Positions 15,464 through 24,570 of a stretch of 50,700 bases of DNA are shown piece after piece. Both the position numbers and the translations under genes were made by a program. The first letter of the stretch is position 1; each line of letters opens with the position of its first letter. The notes below the pieces were generated by a model that was not told where the DNA came from, ran no database searches, and saw only the letters and a list, made by a program, of their open reading frames with translations. The stretch spans positions 1-50,700 of the forward strand of contig CAMDMA010000026.1 in assembly GCA_945902075.1 (NCBI GenBank), given 5' to 3'. The DNA comes from Candidatus Kuenenia stuttgartensis. GTDB taxonomy: Bacteria > Planctomycetota > Phycisphaerae > Phycisphaerales > SM1A02.

Positions 15464-16309
15464 CTAAGCCACTCTGTCGAATCCTGTGAGAATCCACCCC
15501 TGCTCATCCGCTGTCTCACGCCATGGATCTTCGAGCAGTGTTCGTAACTCTGGCTCCCAGAGCTCCGTGACCCGCATCCTACCGAACGACGGAGGAAAGC
15601 CGGGGTCGCCACGGTGGACGCGTCCAGGATGGCAAACGATTTCTACGAGGCCTCGTGTGCGCTGATGCAGCGCATGCGCAAATGCTGAGGGCTTCAGTTT
15701 TCGACCTTGTTCAGCAATCCCCCAGACGGAATCCGCGACGCGCACACTGGCCGGTATTTGGGCCCGCTCGCACATCGCGTTGAGTACCGCGCGTCGAAGA
15801 AATCCAACACCGAAATGTGTATTGCCGTACCGCTCGGCACTAAGGCGAACAAACGGGATGTTGTGTTCGGCCGCGACTTCACACGCAATCGCGAAGAGTG
15901 GTGGAATGCAATGGGTGTGCTTTTCTCCGTCAAGGTGCGAGATTGATAGCCCACGCTCGCGGATCGATACCACCTGTCGCGACCACTCGAGTCTGACCTC
16001 CGCAAGGTTGATGCCTCCCTGAAGCAAGCGCGTTACGAATCTCGCCCAACTCCCAATGAAATGACCTTGCTCATCAAGGAGTGATTTGACCTCGCTCGGC
16101 GGCGAAAGCGGTCTTCCACGCAATATATTGAGATGTGCGCCGAGCGAAACGCCCGCAGTTTCACGGACATTTACGATGTCTGGCCCGTTAGCCATCACGC
16201 TCGCACTCGTGATCGTTCCTCGCGCTGCGCACTCCTCGACTGCGCGTCGCACCGCTGGATGCAATCCGAGATCATCTACATTCAGAACGACTTGGAGCGC
16301 TGATGTCAC
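15464..16309 (-). CDS. ChbG/YdjC-family carbohydrate deacetylase
   Basis: A 281-aa protein of the YdjC fold (TIM-barrel-like metal-dependent deacetylases acting on N-acetylated sugars such as diacetylchitobiose). The metal site is visible: LNVDDLGLH near the N-terminus (Asp pair), SHLDGEKHTH in the middle (two His) and VCHPG in the C-terminal half. No signal peptide, so it works in the cytoplasm. It overlaps the transglutaminase-like gene by 4 bases and is followed by the lipid-linked glycosyltransferase, a pairing that suggests it trims an N-acetyl sugar or a lipid-linked precursor before export. That role is inferred from the neighbourhood. Confidence 0.87.
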   Translation of the reverse strand: MTSALQVVLNVDDLGLHPAVRRAVEECAARGTITSASVMANGPDIVNVRETAGVSLGAHLNILRGRPLSPPSEVKSLLDEQGHFIGSWARFVTRLLQGGINLAEVRLEWSRQVVSIRERGLSISHLDGEKHTHCIPPLFAIACEVAAEHNIPFVRLSAERYGNTHFGVGFLRRAVLNAMCERAQIPASVRVADSVWGIAEQGRKLKPSAFAHALHQRTRGLVEIVCHPGRVHRGDPGFPPSFGRMRVTELWEPELRTLLEDPWRETADEQGWILTGFDRVA

Positions 16310-17847
16310 CAGAAAACCTGCTGACCATCATCAACGGTGAAGATCCGCTCCAACTTTTCTGATCCATCTTGCACAAGCCAATACAAGCCGTCAGCTGAAA
16401 GATTTTCAAACGTGTGACTCGCCTCACCCTTCTCAACCCGACCGAGTGATTGCCACCCAGCATTCTTCCAGACGAAAAGCTCATACGCAGCGTCCGGATT
16501 CACGATCGTGCGCGCTTTCACCACACCTGTGTCCGGATCAGTTATGTCAGGCTTCGTCGATGTCGCAAGGAGACTGTTCGTTGATGCTGTGTGTGCAAGA
16601 AGTGGATGAACGACGCCGTCAATATCAAGAATGAATGGTGCACCTGCCGGTTCATCGCGACCCTTCATGTGCAGCATTGGTAAGTAGCAGATGTTGCGTC
16701 CCATGGAATCAAACGTCGCCATGCTGTCCTGAATTTTTGACCAATGGATCGGTCTCCACTGTCCACTGTTAAATACAGCGAGGTAAGCGAATCGATTGTC
16801 TTTCGGCGTATCAATCGTGACCGGCACATCGCTCGTCGGCTGGTACTGAGCCGTCACGTCGGAGTAATGCGTGCTCGCAAGCCAACGGGGTACAACTTCG
16901 TCAGGATTCTTGATTGCGCCGAGGCTCAACGACTGATGAGCAAATGTTTTTCGGTACACCTTCGCCGCGCGTCCCGCGAGTCCGGCCCGTCCCTGTCCTT
17001 TGGCATCGAGCACCACTTCCCAAGCGTGATTGTTGTCGCTTGCAGCCCACCATGGTGTGTAGTCACTCGCGCACATCGTCGCGACCGAACGCATTCCAAA
17101 AGAAACCATGTTGGTGATGTCCTCACAGCGACCGAGTTTGCGCACACACATTTCGTCGTAGCTTTGGTCGGTTGGATGGAGGTAAAAGAGATCGGTAAAT
17201 CCTGTCCACGGGTGTACGGTCCCGCGAACTTTCTCGCCGACCACGAGCACATCGAAGTTTTTGTTTTCGGCGAGGCAGAGTTCGACAAGCCGTGCGCGAG
17301 CAGGCGCGCGCCAAGAGCTGAGCGGCTCGTTGCTTCCGCGGTATGGCAAAATATGCTCGCGGAACGCTTCGTAGCGAACACTTTTTGCCCAAGGCATCGT
17401 GCGCCATGCCTCGAAGGCTCCATCAAGATGGTCTGATAGAAAAGTTGCACTTGCGTGCTCAAGGTCGCTGTCGAAACGCGTCTTTCGAAAGTCGGCACCA
17501 GGATGTTCCCGCTCGATCGCATCGAGTGCGGCCTTTGCTTCGGTAAGGTTTTTGTAGTCAAGCGCGTCGAACGCGATCGGCTTGCCTTCCTTGTCGCAGA
17601 GTGTCATTTCTGCGAACCCGTGGCCCTCCATGTTCGCGACGAGCCAACGTGCCGCATCTGCCTTCTCAGCATCTCCACTTGATGCATACTTCGCCAGAAA
17701 GCTCTCGATCTCTTTGCGATTACCACCTGTCATCGCGAGTGCCTTTGCGACTCGATCGTCAAGACTATCGCTCGTGGCTGAGAGGGCGATTGCGAGCACG
17801 AGTTGCGCTGTGATGAGCATGCCGCGATTGTCGCGTGACAGCCGCAT
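16306..17847 (-). CDS. secreted transglutaminase-like (cysteine peptidase fold) protein
   Basis: A 513-aa protein from the ATG at 17847; the ATG at 17820 is an alternative, and the longer frame to 17997 would overlap the PilZ gene. A signal peptide is seen (MLITAQLVLAIALSATS). The transglutaminase-like core holds Cys241 in GRCEDITNM and His274 in NNHAWEVV, the usual Cys-His pair. The C-terminal third is beta-rich (PVTIDTPKDNRFAYLAVFNSGQWRPIHWSKI), likely a carbohydrate- or protein-binding module. The enzyme could cross-link or cut peptides in the envelope. It begins 34 bases after the PilZ gene and overlaps the deacetylase gene, so it is part of the operon. Confidence 0.85.
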   Translation of the reverse strand: MRLSRDNRGMLITAQLVLAIALSATSDSLDDRVAKALAMTGGNRKEIESFLAKYASSGDAEKADAARWLVANMEGHGFAEMTLCDKEGKPIAFDALDYKNLTEAKAALDAIEREHPGADFRKTRFDSDLEHASATFLSDHLDGAFEAWRTMPWAKSVRYEAFREHILPYRGSNEPLSSWRAPARARLVELCLAENKNFDVLVVGEKVRGTVHPWTGFTDLFYLHPTDQSYDEMCVRKLGRCEDITNMVSFGMRSVATMCASDYTPWWAASDNNHAWEVVLDAKGQGRAGLAGRAAKVYRKTFAHQSLSLGAIKNPDEVVPRWLASTHYSDVTAQYQPTSDVPVTIDTPKDNRFAYLAVFNSGQWRPIHWSKIQDSMATFDSMGRNICYLPMLHMKGRDEPAGAPFILDIDGVVHPLLAHTASTNSLLATSTKPDITDPDTGVVKARTIVNPDAAYELFVWKNAGWQSLGRVEKGEASHTFENLSADGLYWLVQDGSEKLERIFTVDDGQQVFW

Positions 17848-17881
17848 TGCTGCAATCAAGGTTGGGCTGAGCGATCCTGAA

Positions 17882-18262
17882 CTAGGAATCGAGAAGCCGC
17901 ACGCCGATGTCGCATCCACCACCTGAACGCTCAAGGGACCACACCACGAGGATGTCGGTGTCCACAGCGGTCCGACTGGGGAGGATGTGAATCGCACGGC
18001 CGATCCGCCCGACAGGGATCACTCGATCCGCAATGAGCCGGAAACCGCCAAATCCCATATCACCGACTCGGTGGGTCTCACAAAGGCCCGCAGCATCGCG
18101 CCAAGCCACCACCAATAATGATGAGAATGGCACACGCGGTGACAACCTCTTGTCAGAGGGCGCGTCGACGCTCGCTCCCTGCATGTGTTTGGAGCCGTCC
18201 ATCCGGCGTAGTCTTACGCGGATGAACTTCACTTTCACCTGAGAAGATTTTGATTTTGCCAC
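17882..18262 (-). CDS. PilZ-domain protein (predicted c-di-GMP receptor)
   Basis: A 126-aa protein. After a basic N-terminal tail the sequence DKRLSPRVPF holds the RxxxR motif of PilZ domains, and GDMGFGGFRL fits the following D/NxSxxG motif with Gly in place of Ser. The rest (AIHILPSRTAVDTDILVVWSLE, CDIGVRLLDS) has the six-strand barrel pattern, ending in the usual G(V)xL. It should bind cyclic di-GMP. Starts at internal Met21 or Met27 are possible, since the first 20 residues are very basic. It is the first gene of the envelope operon, so it may transmit c-di-GMP levels to the glycosyltransferase or other products. Confidence 0.75.
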   Translation of the reverse strand: MAKSKSSQVKVKFIRVRLRRMDGSKHMQGASVDAPSDKRLSPRVPFSSLLVVAWRDAAGLCETHRVGDMGFGGFRLIADRVIPVGRIGRAIHILPSRTAVDTDILVVWSLERSGGGCDIGVRLLDS

Positions 18263-18380
18263 TTTTGGTCATCCACACGCGTAAATACCGCCACTTCCGC
18301 GGGTTCACGCTTGCCCTCGTGCGATCAGGAAAACTCTCTCGGGAAACCGTTGAGTTTGGATGATGCCTTGCCGATAACAG

Positions 18381-19598
18381 ATGTCGATGGACTCGACGAA
18401 TACCAAGCCGATTACCCCAACGGATGCGTTGCGCGAACCAGACCATGCTTCGATGCCGGTCGCGACTTCATCGACCGCCGCGAGCAACCAGTTCGATGTG
18501 AATGCGATCCTCGCCGAGGTGGAAGCGCTTGCTGGAATCGCTGCCCAGGCCATGGGTGAGCCGACGACAAGTGCTGCGCCGAGTCATGGAGCACCTGAAG
18601 TCGCCTCGCATGAATTCGCGTCCCTTGAACGAGAGATTGAGGCCTTGCTCCGTGGATCCTCAAGTGAGACGTCTGCTGCCCCTGAGGCCACGGCTTCACC
18701 GATCGTCTCATCCGCAACGATCGTGCCTGTAAATACGGCCGCAACCACTTCGATTGCCGCAAGTGCCATCAGGTCGGACCCGATCGATCCGCTGATTCGC
18801 GAGATCAACGAGATTCTCGATGACGACAACGAGGCCATTCTGAAGGGGAGTAGCGGTGATGTATCCCAGGCCCTCCGCACGGTGTTTGATCCCCGTGCAT
18901 TGTCGGGTCAGGAGGAAGATGTCAACCGCGCACTCATCGAGGCGTTCGGCACCAGCCGATCCATGGCAGGCACATTTTCTGCCGGCATCGTGACCAACCC
19001 GGTTCCGATATTCGAAGGTATCTCGCGCTCGGTGCCAACACGAACTTTTGAAGAGATTGCTGCCACATCAATCGCGCGCGACACGAAGGTTGACTACGCC
19101 GGTGAGACCCCGTTTGAACCAGCATTTCCAGTGGTTCCAATCGTGGATGCGGCCGCAACGAACGAATCTGTGACTGCACCGATATCGCTTCCGAGTCCGA
19201 CACTCAACCTAGTACCCACTGCTTCGGCAGTGGAGCAAACACCAACACCAGTACTCGCGGCCGTGGTCATGGTCGCGAAACCAACGCGTGACTGGTTGGC
19301 CCCAGTGCGCCGAGCTGTGTGTACATCCCTGCCGATCATCGCGACGTTCCCGCTCCGCGCCTGCGCATTTCCTATGAAGATTGTGCCGGAATCGGGTCGA
19401 CAGATCGTCACGATTGCAGCATTGTCAATGGTGCTCTGGGTTCCGGTTTCATGGTGGCTGGCTCACCGCGCAACGTCAGCGCAGGGAATCGGCCGTATTG
19501 AATTTCCAGCGCCGCCGGCGTCACCTGCGGAGACATCGGCGGCGGAGAAGGATGACAAAAAAGCTGCGTCCTCTAGCTCGAAATCAAGCGGTCACTGA
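18381..19598 (+). CDS. unknown Ala/Ser/Thr-rich protein with C-terminal membrane anchor
   Basis: A 405-aa protein not recognised. The first 190 residues contain related short amphipathic helices separated by disordered Ala/Ser/Thr linkers: NAILAEVEALAG (about 41-52), ASLEREIEALLRG (about 80-92), DPLIREINEILDD (about 136-148) and perhaps DVNRALIEAFG (about 180-190). The region to about 330 is low-complexity. A membrane helix lies at about 350-370 (VTIAALSMVLWVPVSWWLA), followed by a short Pro/Ala/Lys-rich tail. There is no signal peptide, so the long N-terminal part probably stays in the cytoplasm as a tether. The last 7 bases overlap the end of lipA. Confidence 0.7.
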   Translation: MSMDSTNTKPITPTDALREPDHASMPVATSSTAASNQFDVNAILAEVEALAGIAAQAMGEPTTSAAPSHGAPEVASHEFASLEREIEALLRGSSSETSAAPEATASPIVSSATIVPVNTAATTSIAASAIRSDPIDPLIREINEILDDDNEAILKGSSGDVSQALRTVFDPRALSGQEEDVNRALIEAFGTSRSMAGTFSAGIVTNPVPIFEGISRSVPTRTFEEIAATSIARDTKVDYAGETPFEPAFPVVPIVDAAATNESVTAPISLPSPTLNLVPTASAVEQTPTPVLAAVVMVAKPTRDWLAPVRRAVCTSLPIIATFPLRACAFPMKIVPESGRQIVTIAALSMVLWVPVSWWLAHRATSAQGIGRIEFPAPPASPAETSAAEKDDKKAASSSSKSSGH

Positions 19599-20695
19599 CG
19601 CGGAGCGCGTCCGCGCTCAAGAAGCGTCGCCATTGCATCGTGGGTCTCGCGTGCTGCGCTAGACAACATCGCAGCTTGCTCCTCTGCGTGATAGCTTGAA
19701 CGCACAAGTGGCCCGCTTTCACAAACCTGAAAGCCGCGAGAAAGTGCTTCGCGACGAAACATCGCAAACTGGTCAGGGTGCACCCAGCGATCAATCGGAA
19801 GATGATTGCGTGTTGGCTGCAAGTACTGACCAATCGTGATGATGTCGGCATTCGAGGCGGCGCGTACATCGTCGAGGAGTTCAAGCACCTCGTCGTCCTG
19901 TTCACCGATGCCTGCCATGATTCCCGTTTTTGTAACAAGGCCGCTCGCCTTGAATTGTGCGAGCACGTCGAGTGAGCGCTCATACTTCGCCTGCGGTCGT
20001 ACCGCAGGATGCATGCGATGCACAGTCTCCATGTTGTGAGAGATGATTGCCGGTCGGGCATCGCACACTGTTTGAATTGCCTTGCGATCACCTTGAAAAT
20101 CGCCAACCAGGATCTCGACAGACATCTCAGGACACGCCTCATGGACGCGGTGAATAGTCTCTGCCCAAATTGCTGCACCGCCATCGGGAAGTTCGTCGCG
20201 GTTCACACTCGTGATGACGACATGCTTCAACTTCATGAGCGCCAATGATGCCGCCACGCGTCGCGGCTCATCGAGGTCATAGACAGGCGGTTTTCCTGTT
20301 TTGACGTTACAGAAGCCGCATGCCCGAGTGCAGGTATCGCCGAGGATCATGATGGTCGCCGTGCCGCGGCCCCAGCATTCCCCCATGTTCGGACACGACG
20401 CCTCTTGGCAAACTGTGTGCAACCGATGCTCGTCAATGATGCCCTTTAGCCGCTCGTACCCTTCACCGCCAGGTACTCGCGCACGCAGCCAGTCGGGTTT
20501 CCGCTGCAAGCGCAAGTGATGCGCCTCGGCACCGCGATTGTTGATCACAAGTGAGGTGAGTTCGAGTTTAGAGATGCCCGTCGTCCGCTGGGTATCGCCT
20601 CCGAGCGGCCGTGGATGTCTCGCAACAGTTCGAGCAACCGCCTCTGGGGACGGGGCGCCGGTGTTCTCGGGATTCGCGGGCAGTTCAGTCGACAT
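19592..20695 (-). CDS. lipA: lipoyl synthase (radical SAM)
   Basis: A 367-aa radical SAM enzyme that inserts two sulfur atoms into octanoyl groups on lipoyl domains. Both iron-sulfur clusters can be placed: the auxiliary cluster motif CQEASCPNMGEC and the radical SAM motif CTRACGFC. Further family marks are VVITSVNRDELPDGGA, MVGIGE-like IMAGIGEQDDE, and the C-terminal RSSYHAEEQ, which supplies the serine ligand of the auxiliary cluster. The N-terminus carries about 50 extra residues compared with many LipA proteins, so a later start is possible. No lipB is present nearby. The gene is divergent from the M16 peptidase and overlaps the unknown gene at 18381-19598 tail to tail by 7 bases. Confidence 0.95.
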   Translation of the reverse strand: MSTELPANPENTGAPSPEAVARTVARHPRPLGGDTQRTTGISKLELTSLVINNRGAEAHHLRLQRKPDWLRARVPGGEGYERLKGIIDEHRLHTVCQEASCPNMGECWGRGTATIMILGDTCTRACGFCNVKTGKPPVYDLDEPRRVAASLALMKLKHVVITSVNRDELPDGGAAIWAETIHRVHEACPEMSVEILVGDFQGDRKAIQTVCDARPAIISHNMETVHRMHPAVRPQAKYERSLDVLAQFKASGLVTKTGIMAGIGEQDDEVLELLDDVRAASNADIITIGQYLQPTRNHLPIDRWVHPDQFAMFRREALSRGFQVCESGPLVRSSYHAEEQAAMLSSAARETHDAMATLLERGRAPRQ

Positions 20696-20744
20696 GAAGG
20701 GGCTGAGTGTAGGCCATCCGCCGCTCGGCTAGACTTGGCGCTTC

Positions 20745-22049
20745 ATGAGTCCAGCAACGATTTTGTACCGCACGACCCGGCTCGCAAACGGCCTTGAGAT
20801 TCAAGCCGAGATCGATCCGCTCGCACACACCGCCGCAATCGGATTCTTCGTCCGTACAGGCGCACGTGATGAGCCGACCGAACTTATGGGCGTCTCACAC
20901 TTCCTCGAACACATGATGTTCAAGGGAAGTGAGAAGCGTGGCGCCGAGGACGTCAACCGCGACTTTGATGAACTCGGCGCGAACCACAATGCGTTCACAA
21001 CCGGTGAACTCACTGCGTACCACGCACATGTCCTACCGGATCGCGCCAACGCGACGTTTGAGATCCTTGCCGACATCCTGAGGCCTGCCCTTCGGCAAAA
21101 GGACTTTGATGAGGAGAAGAGCGTTATTCTCGAAGAGATCGCCATGTATGCCGACCAGCCTTTTTGGGTCGGTTACGAGACGATGATGGAGCATCTCTAC
21201 GAGGGGCACCCTTTATCGCACCGTGTACTCGGAACGACCGGTACGGTCTCTGCACTTACGCGCGATCAAATGGCGTCCTATCTCGTAAAGCGTTACTCGT
21301 CGGACAACACGGTGCTTGTTGCCGCAGGAAAACTCGACTTCGACGCGCTCGTGCGCGATGCCGAACGCCTCTGTCGTGATTGGACGCCGTCGTTCGCCAC
21401 CCGCGATCATCCAGCGTGGACGCCACGATCCTCTGCCGCTGAGGTTCGTCTCAAAAACACAGCGCGTGCGTACGTTCTTCTATCAATTCCTGCGCCAAGC
21501 ATCCAAGATCCGCGTCGCTACGCGGCAGGAATCTTGATGCACATTCTCGGTGGTGGCGATGGCTCACGACTTCACTGGGCACTTGTGGAAACTGGGATTG
21601 CTGAAGAAGCGAGTGCCAGTTACGACGGACACGATGGCACTGGCGATTCAACACTTTTCGCTGTTTGTGATGTTGAAAAGGTCGCCGAGATTGAGTTGAT
21701 ACTTCGCCGCGAACTCGCAGCACTCGTCGACTCTCTGACAGAAGATGACCTGCTTCGCGCGCGAAGCCGCATCGCAACCGGCGCAGCTGCAGCGAGTGAA
21801 CGGCCCAACGGTCGAATGTTCCGCCTTGGAACACTTTGGGGCTATGGCGCGGAATATGTTCCTCTTGAGGTTGAGGTCGATCGTATCTCACGTGTCTCAC
21901 TTGCCGACCTACGCGCATGCAGTGAAGCGTTTCCGCTCGAGCCCAAAGTACGTATCGCCGTGCTTCCAAAGGATGACGACGCGAATACAGCGACCGAAGT
22001 CGCCGATGAACCGTCAGGCGCGGCTTCATCACGCGACGTGACCGTGTGA
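20745..22049 (+). CDS. M16 family zinc peptidase (insulinase/processing-peptidase type)
   Basis: A 434-aa protein with the inverted zinc motif HFLEH (His52, Glu55, His56), followed by the downstream zinc ligand region EEKSVILEEIAMYAD. The core HTAAIGFFVRTGARDEP, FKGSEKRG and NAFTTGELTAYHAHV matches the PqqL/YmxG-like processing peptidase group. The C-terminal half has the second non-catalytic M16 domain (HILGGGDGSRLHWALVE, ASYDGHDGTGD). It is of normal length for a single-chain M16B enzyme. No signal peptide is seen. It starts 49 bases from the divergent lipA start and converges with the HDOD gene. Confidence 0.92.
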   Translation: MSPATILYRTTRLANGLEIQAEIDPLAHTAAIGFFVRTGARDEPTELMGVSHFLEHMMFKGSEKRGAEDVNRDFDELGANHNAFTTGELTAYHAHVLPDRANATFEILADILRPALRQKDFDEEKSVILEEIAMYADQPFWVGYETMMEHLYEGHPLSHRVLGTTGTVSALTRDQMASYLVKRYSSDNTVLVAAGKLDFDALVRDAERLCRDWTPSFATRDHPAWTPRSSAAEVRLKNTARAYVLLSIPAPSIQDPRRYAAGILMHILGGGDGSRLHWALVETGIAEEASASYDGHDGTGDSTLFAVCDVEKVAEIELILRRELAALVDSLTEDDLLRARSRIATGAAAASERPNGRMFRLGTLWGYGAEYVPLEVEVDRISRVSLADLRACSEAFPLEPKVRIAVLPKDDDANTATEVADEPSGAASSRDVTV

Positions 22050-22093
22050 TAGCCAGAATCTCATGCTTTGCTCCAATCACGCTCAATACTGAT

Positions 22094-23644
22094 TCACGAA
22101 GAGTGTGGGTTTGAAACACTCTCTTGCTGCTCGCTCGTGAGTTCGCGATGAAACACAACCACACGGTTGCGTGTTCGGCGGCCATTTGCAAGCGCAAACA
22201 TCGCAGCGCTGACGAGCTGGTCGGGCGACGCGATGCAGTTTTCGCGACGCAGCACTTCGTCTGATTCGTACAGCGATGCGCCGACTGTGACTGTCGCTGG
22301 AAAAGACGCGCCAAAAGTCGTTGGATGCGCGACACCCGTTTCCGCGAATTTTCGACGAACAAGTTCCGCGATACGACAAAGCTCCTCGATATCGGTGTGG
22401 GGAAGCACAACAGCGATCTCTGCACCGACAAAGCGATAGACCGCACGCTCACCCCCGCCAATCGAGCGCACAACGTCGAGAACTTGGTTCATCGCAGCTT
22501 CGACGCCGCGGATTCCGAATGTCTCCTGCACTTGGCGGGCGCGATCGATACCCACGAGAAGTAGCCCGATTCCCGCGCGCGGGGACGCTGTGAGAAACGC
22601 CTGTTCAAGATCTCGCCCAAATGAGCGTGCATCCGGAATCGAATCAATTGTGATCGAACCATGATCGACAAGATCGCAACTATCAAGGTCAGGAACTGCC
22701 AGATTCTGCTCGCGGCGAATCGTGGCCGCAGACTTCATAATCGCATCGATGTCAGCGGAAGAGCCAATCTCAAGCCCGAACGCGCGAGACAGTTCGTCTG
22801 CCTGATCGGCGATCTTTTGTAGCAAGAGTGTGAGCGGCGCAGGACGAATTTCAAACCAGTCCTGCCCATCACGACGAAAGCGTGCGAGTTCCGCATGCGG
22901 GTCCTTCATAGAAAGCACTGTGGCGGCAGTACCAGCAAGTTCTACTGTGCGTGCAAGCATTAGTGCATCAGGTCCTGCTTCATGTGAGCGATGCTGAAAA
23001 CGCACAGCGGAAACTGTTGATTCCGGGAACCTCCAGCGTGAGAGCATCTCGCTGCTGACAATGGTGTGATCGATCTCGATCGATCGAAGCTCGAGAGCTG
23101 CGAGACGACGATGATCACCCTTCGCGAGATCAATGACTTGGAGATATCGATCGCCGTACGCACGCCAAAGTGCAACCATTCCAATGTCCTGCACGAGTGA
23201 TGCAACAAACGCTTCGTCTGGATCGCATCGACGACTGAGGATCGCAATCTCACGAGCGGCCGCAGCGGAGTAGAGCGATCGTCGCCAGTACTCGAGAAAG
23301 TCGAAACTGACCTCATCATCGCCGCCGCCGTTGATAGAGCGGGCGAGACTGAACCCGAGCACAAGTCCCTTCACTGTCTGTAGGCCGAGAAATGCGAGTG
23401 CCTGCTGAATTGACGCGCAGCGGCGGGAGAGTGCGTAGTAACTTGAGTTGACGGTACGGAGCACTTTTGTCGCGATCGCTGGATCATTCTCGATGACCGC
23501 TGCAATCTCACGAAGTGAGACATCCTGCTTTGAAGTCAATTCAAGAATCCGCATCGCAACAACTGGAAGCGTCGGGATATTCGGACACGCAAGCACGCGT
23601 TCGATCGATGCGCCGCTCGAAACTTGATTTGCAATGTGGGACAT
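22094..23644 (-). CDS. HDOD-domain signalling protein with degenerate GGDEF domain
   Basis: A 516-aa protein from the ATG at 23644; the frame is open to 23785 but that would run into recO. Residues about 20-225 are an HDOD domain (IPTLPVVAMRILELTSKQDVSLREIAAVIENDPAIATKVLRTVNS is the standard opening, here quoted only in part: IENDPAIATKVLR). The C-terminal 170 residues have a GGDEF fold (LLVGIDRARQVQETFGIRG, ATVTVGASLY), but the active-site loop reads VGAEIAVVLP instead of GGDEF, so it should not make c-di-GMP. It may bind GTP or c-di-GMP or act as a scaffold. It follows recO with a 137-base gap. Confidence 0.85.
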   Translation of the reverse strand: MSHIANQVSSGASIERVLACPNIPTLPVVAMRILELTSKQDVSLREIAAVIENDPAIATKVLRTVNSSYYALSRRCASIQQALAFLGLQTVKGLVLGFSLARSINGGGDDEVSFDFLEYWRRSLYSAAAAREIAILSRRCDPDEAFVASLVQDIGMVALWRAYGDRYLQVIDLAKGDHRRLAALELRSIEIDHTIVSSEMLSRWRFPESTVSAVRFQHRSHEAGPDALMLARTVELAGTAATVLSMKDPHAELARFRRDGQDWFEIRPAPLTLLLQKIADQADELSRAFGLEIGSSADIDAIMKSAATIRREQNLAVPDLDSCDLVDHGSITIDSIPDARSFGRDLEQAFLTASPRAGIGLLLVGIDRARQVQETFGIRGVEAAMNQVLDVVRSIGGGERAVYRFVGAEIAVVLPHTDIEELCRIAELVRRKFAETGVAHPTTFGASFPATVTVGASLYESDEVLRRENCIASPDQLVSAAMFALANGRRTRNRVVVFHRELTSEQQESVSNPHSS

Positions 23645-23781
23645 GCTCAGAGGCCTCGTACGTAGATCCGCTCGCAAACAAGGCAATCCACGGGCACAGC
23701 GCCGCGAAATGCTCGCAAGGAAGATCGACCGCTTCAGCGTGGTTGTTGATGGACTTCTCGGATCGCGTGGAAAGTACGCGG

Positions 23782-24519
23782 TCAACCACCCGATATGCGT
23801 CGAATTCGCCGCGGTTCCACGGCAAGACGTAGCGTGAGCAATTCGTCACCGATGATTTCACGGGCGTATGCGGTCAGCAACCGATTCGCGCGGTCCACAG
23901 CATCTGGGTCACATAACTCTGGAGGCTCGCCCCTCGCCACATGACCAAGCGTCATCGCTGTTTCTGCACGCATGCGCCAACCCTTCGGGTGTGTTGCAAG
24001 ATCCACAATGCCGCCAGCGACAGGATCAAACGCAAGCCGCGCGTGTGGAATGTCGCCCATCTCGCTGCGTGGCTCATGCCCGGTCTCACGGAGAAGCGTG
24101 AAAAAGAAGCGCAGAAACTCTGGTGCGGGGCGCTCGCCCTGTTCGAGTGCCTCGAGCGAAGCAAGCATCGCGTCGTAGAGACTTTCATGCGGTGCAGATT
24201 GAGGGAGGAACCTGTGCACGAGCTCTGCCATCGAGAGTGCGTAAAGGTTGGTCTCGAGATCCTCGTGTGGCCTTCGAAACAATTGCAAGAGTGTCCACTG
24301 CGTCAGTGTCTGCAGTTCACGATCAGGTTTGACAACCGCGACGATTTCTCCGCGCGCGAGTAAGTCGATGCCGCCTGAGAAACTCCCGCGCTCACGCCGC
24401 GCGCCCTTCGCAAGACCACGCATGATCCCGGTTGCACGACAAAATAAGCTGACCGTCTGACTGGTTTCCGACCAGTCCCATTGGCGAATGCAGATGGCTT
24501 GCTCGATGACGTTGGGCAC
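23782..24519 (-). CDS. recO: DNA repair protein RecO
   Basis: A 245-aa protein of the usual RecO length. The N-terminal OB fold is seen in AICIRQWDWSETSQTVSLFC, TGIMRGLAKGARRERG and the basic DNA-binding surface. The helical C-terminal part follows (YALSMAELVHRFLPQ, LRFFFTLLRETGHEP). RecO loads RecA on SSB-coated DNA together with RecR. The zinc-binding Cys cluster found in many RecO proteins is largely missing here; the segment after HEPRSEMGD has no CxxC. No recR is nearby. It is placed in a minus-strand group of signalling genes, 51 bases after the response regulator gene. Confidence 0.88.
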   Translation of the reverse strand: MPNVIEQAICIRQWDWSETSQTVSLFCRATGIMRGLAKGARRERGSFSGGIDLLARGEIVAVVKPDRELQTLTQWTLLQLFRRPHEDLETNLYALSMAELVHRFLPQSAPHESLYDAMLASLEALEQGERPAPEFLRFFFTLLRETGHEPRSEMGDIPHARLAFDPVAGGIVDLATHPKGWRMRAETAMTLGHVARGEPPELCDPDAVDRANRLLTAYAREIIGDELLTLRLAVEPRRIRRISGG

Positions 24520-24570
24520 GGCTTGATTGTGCCACGATGATCGCTCTCGTGTTGGCTGACTTTGTCGATC

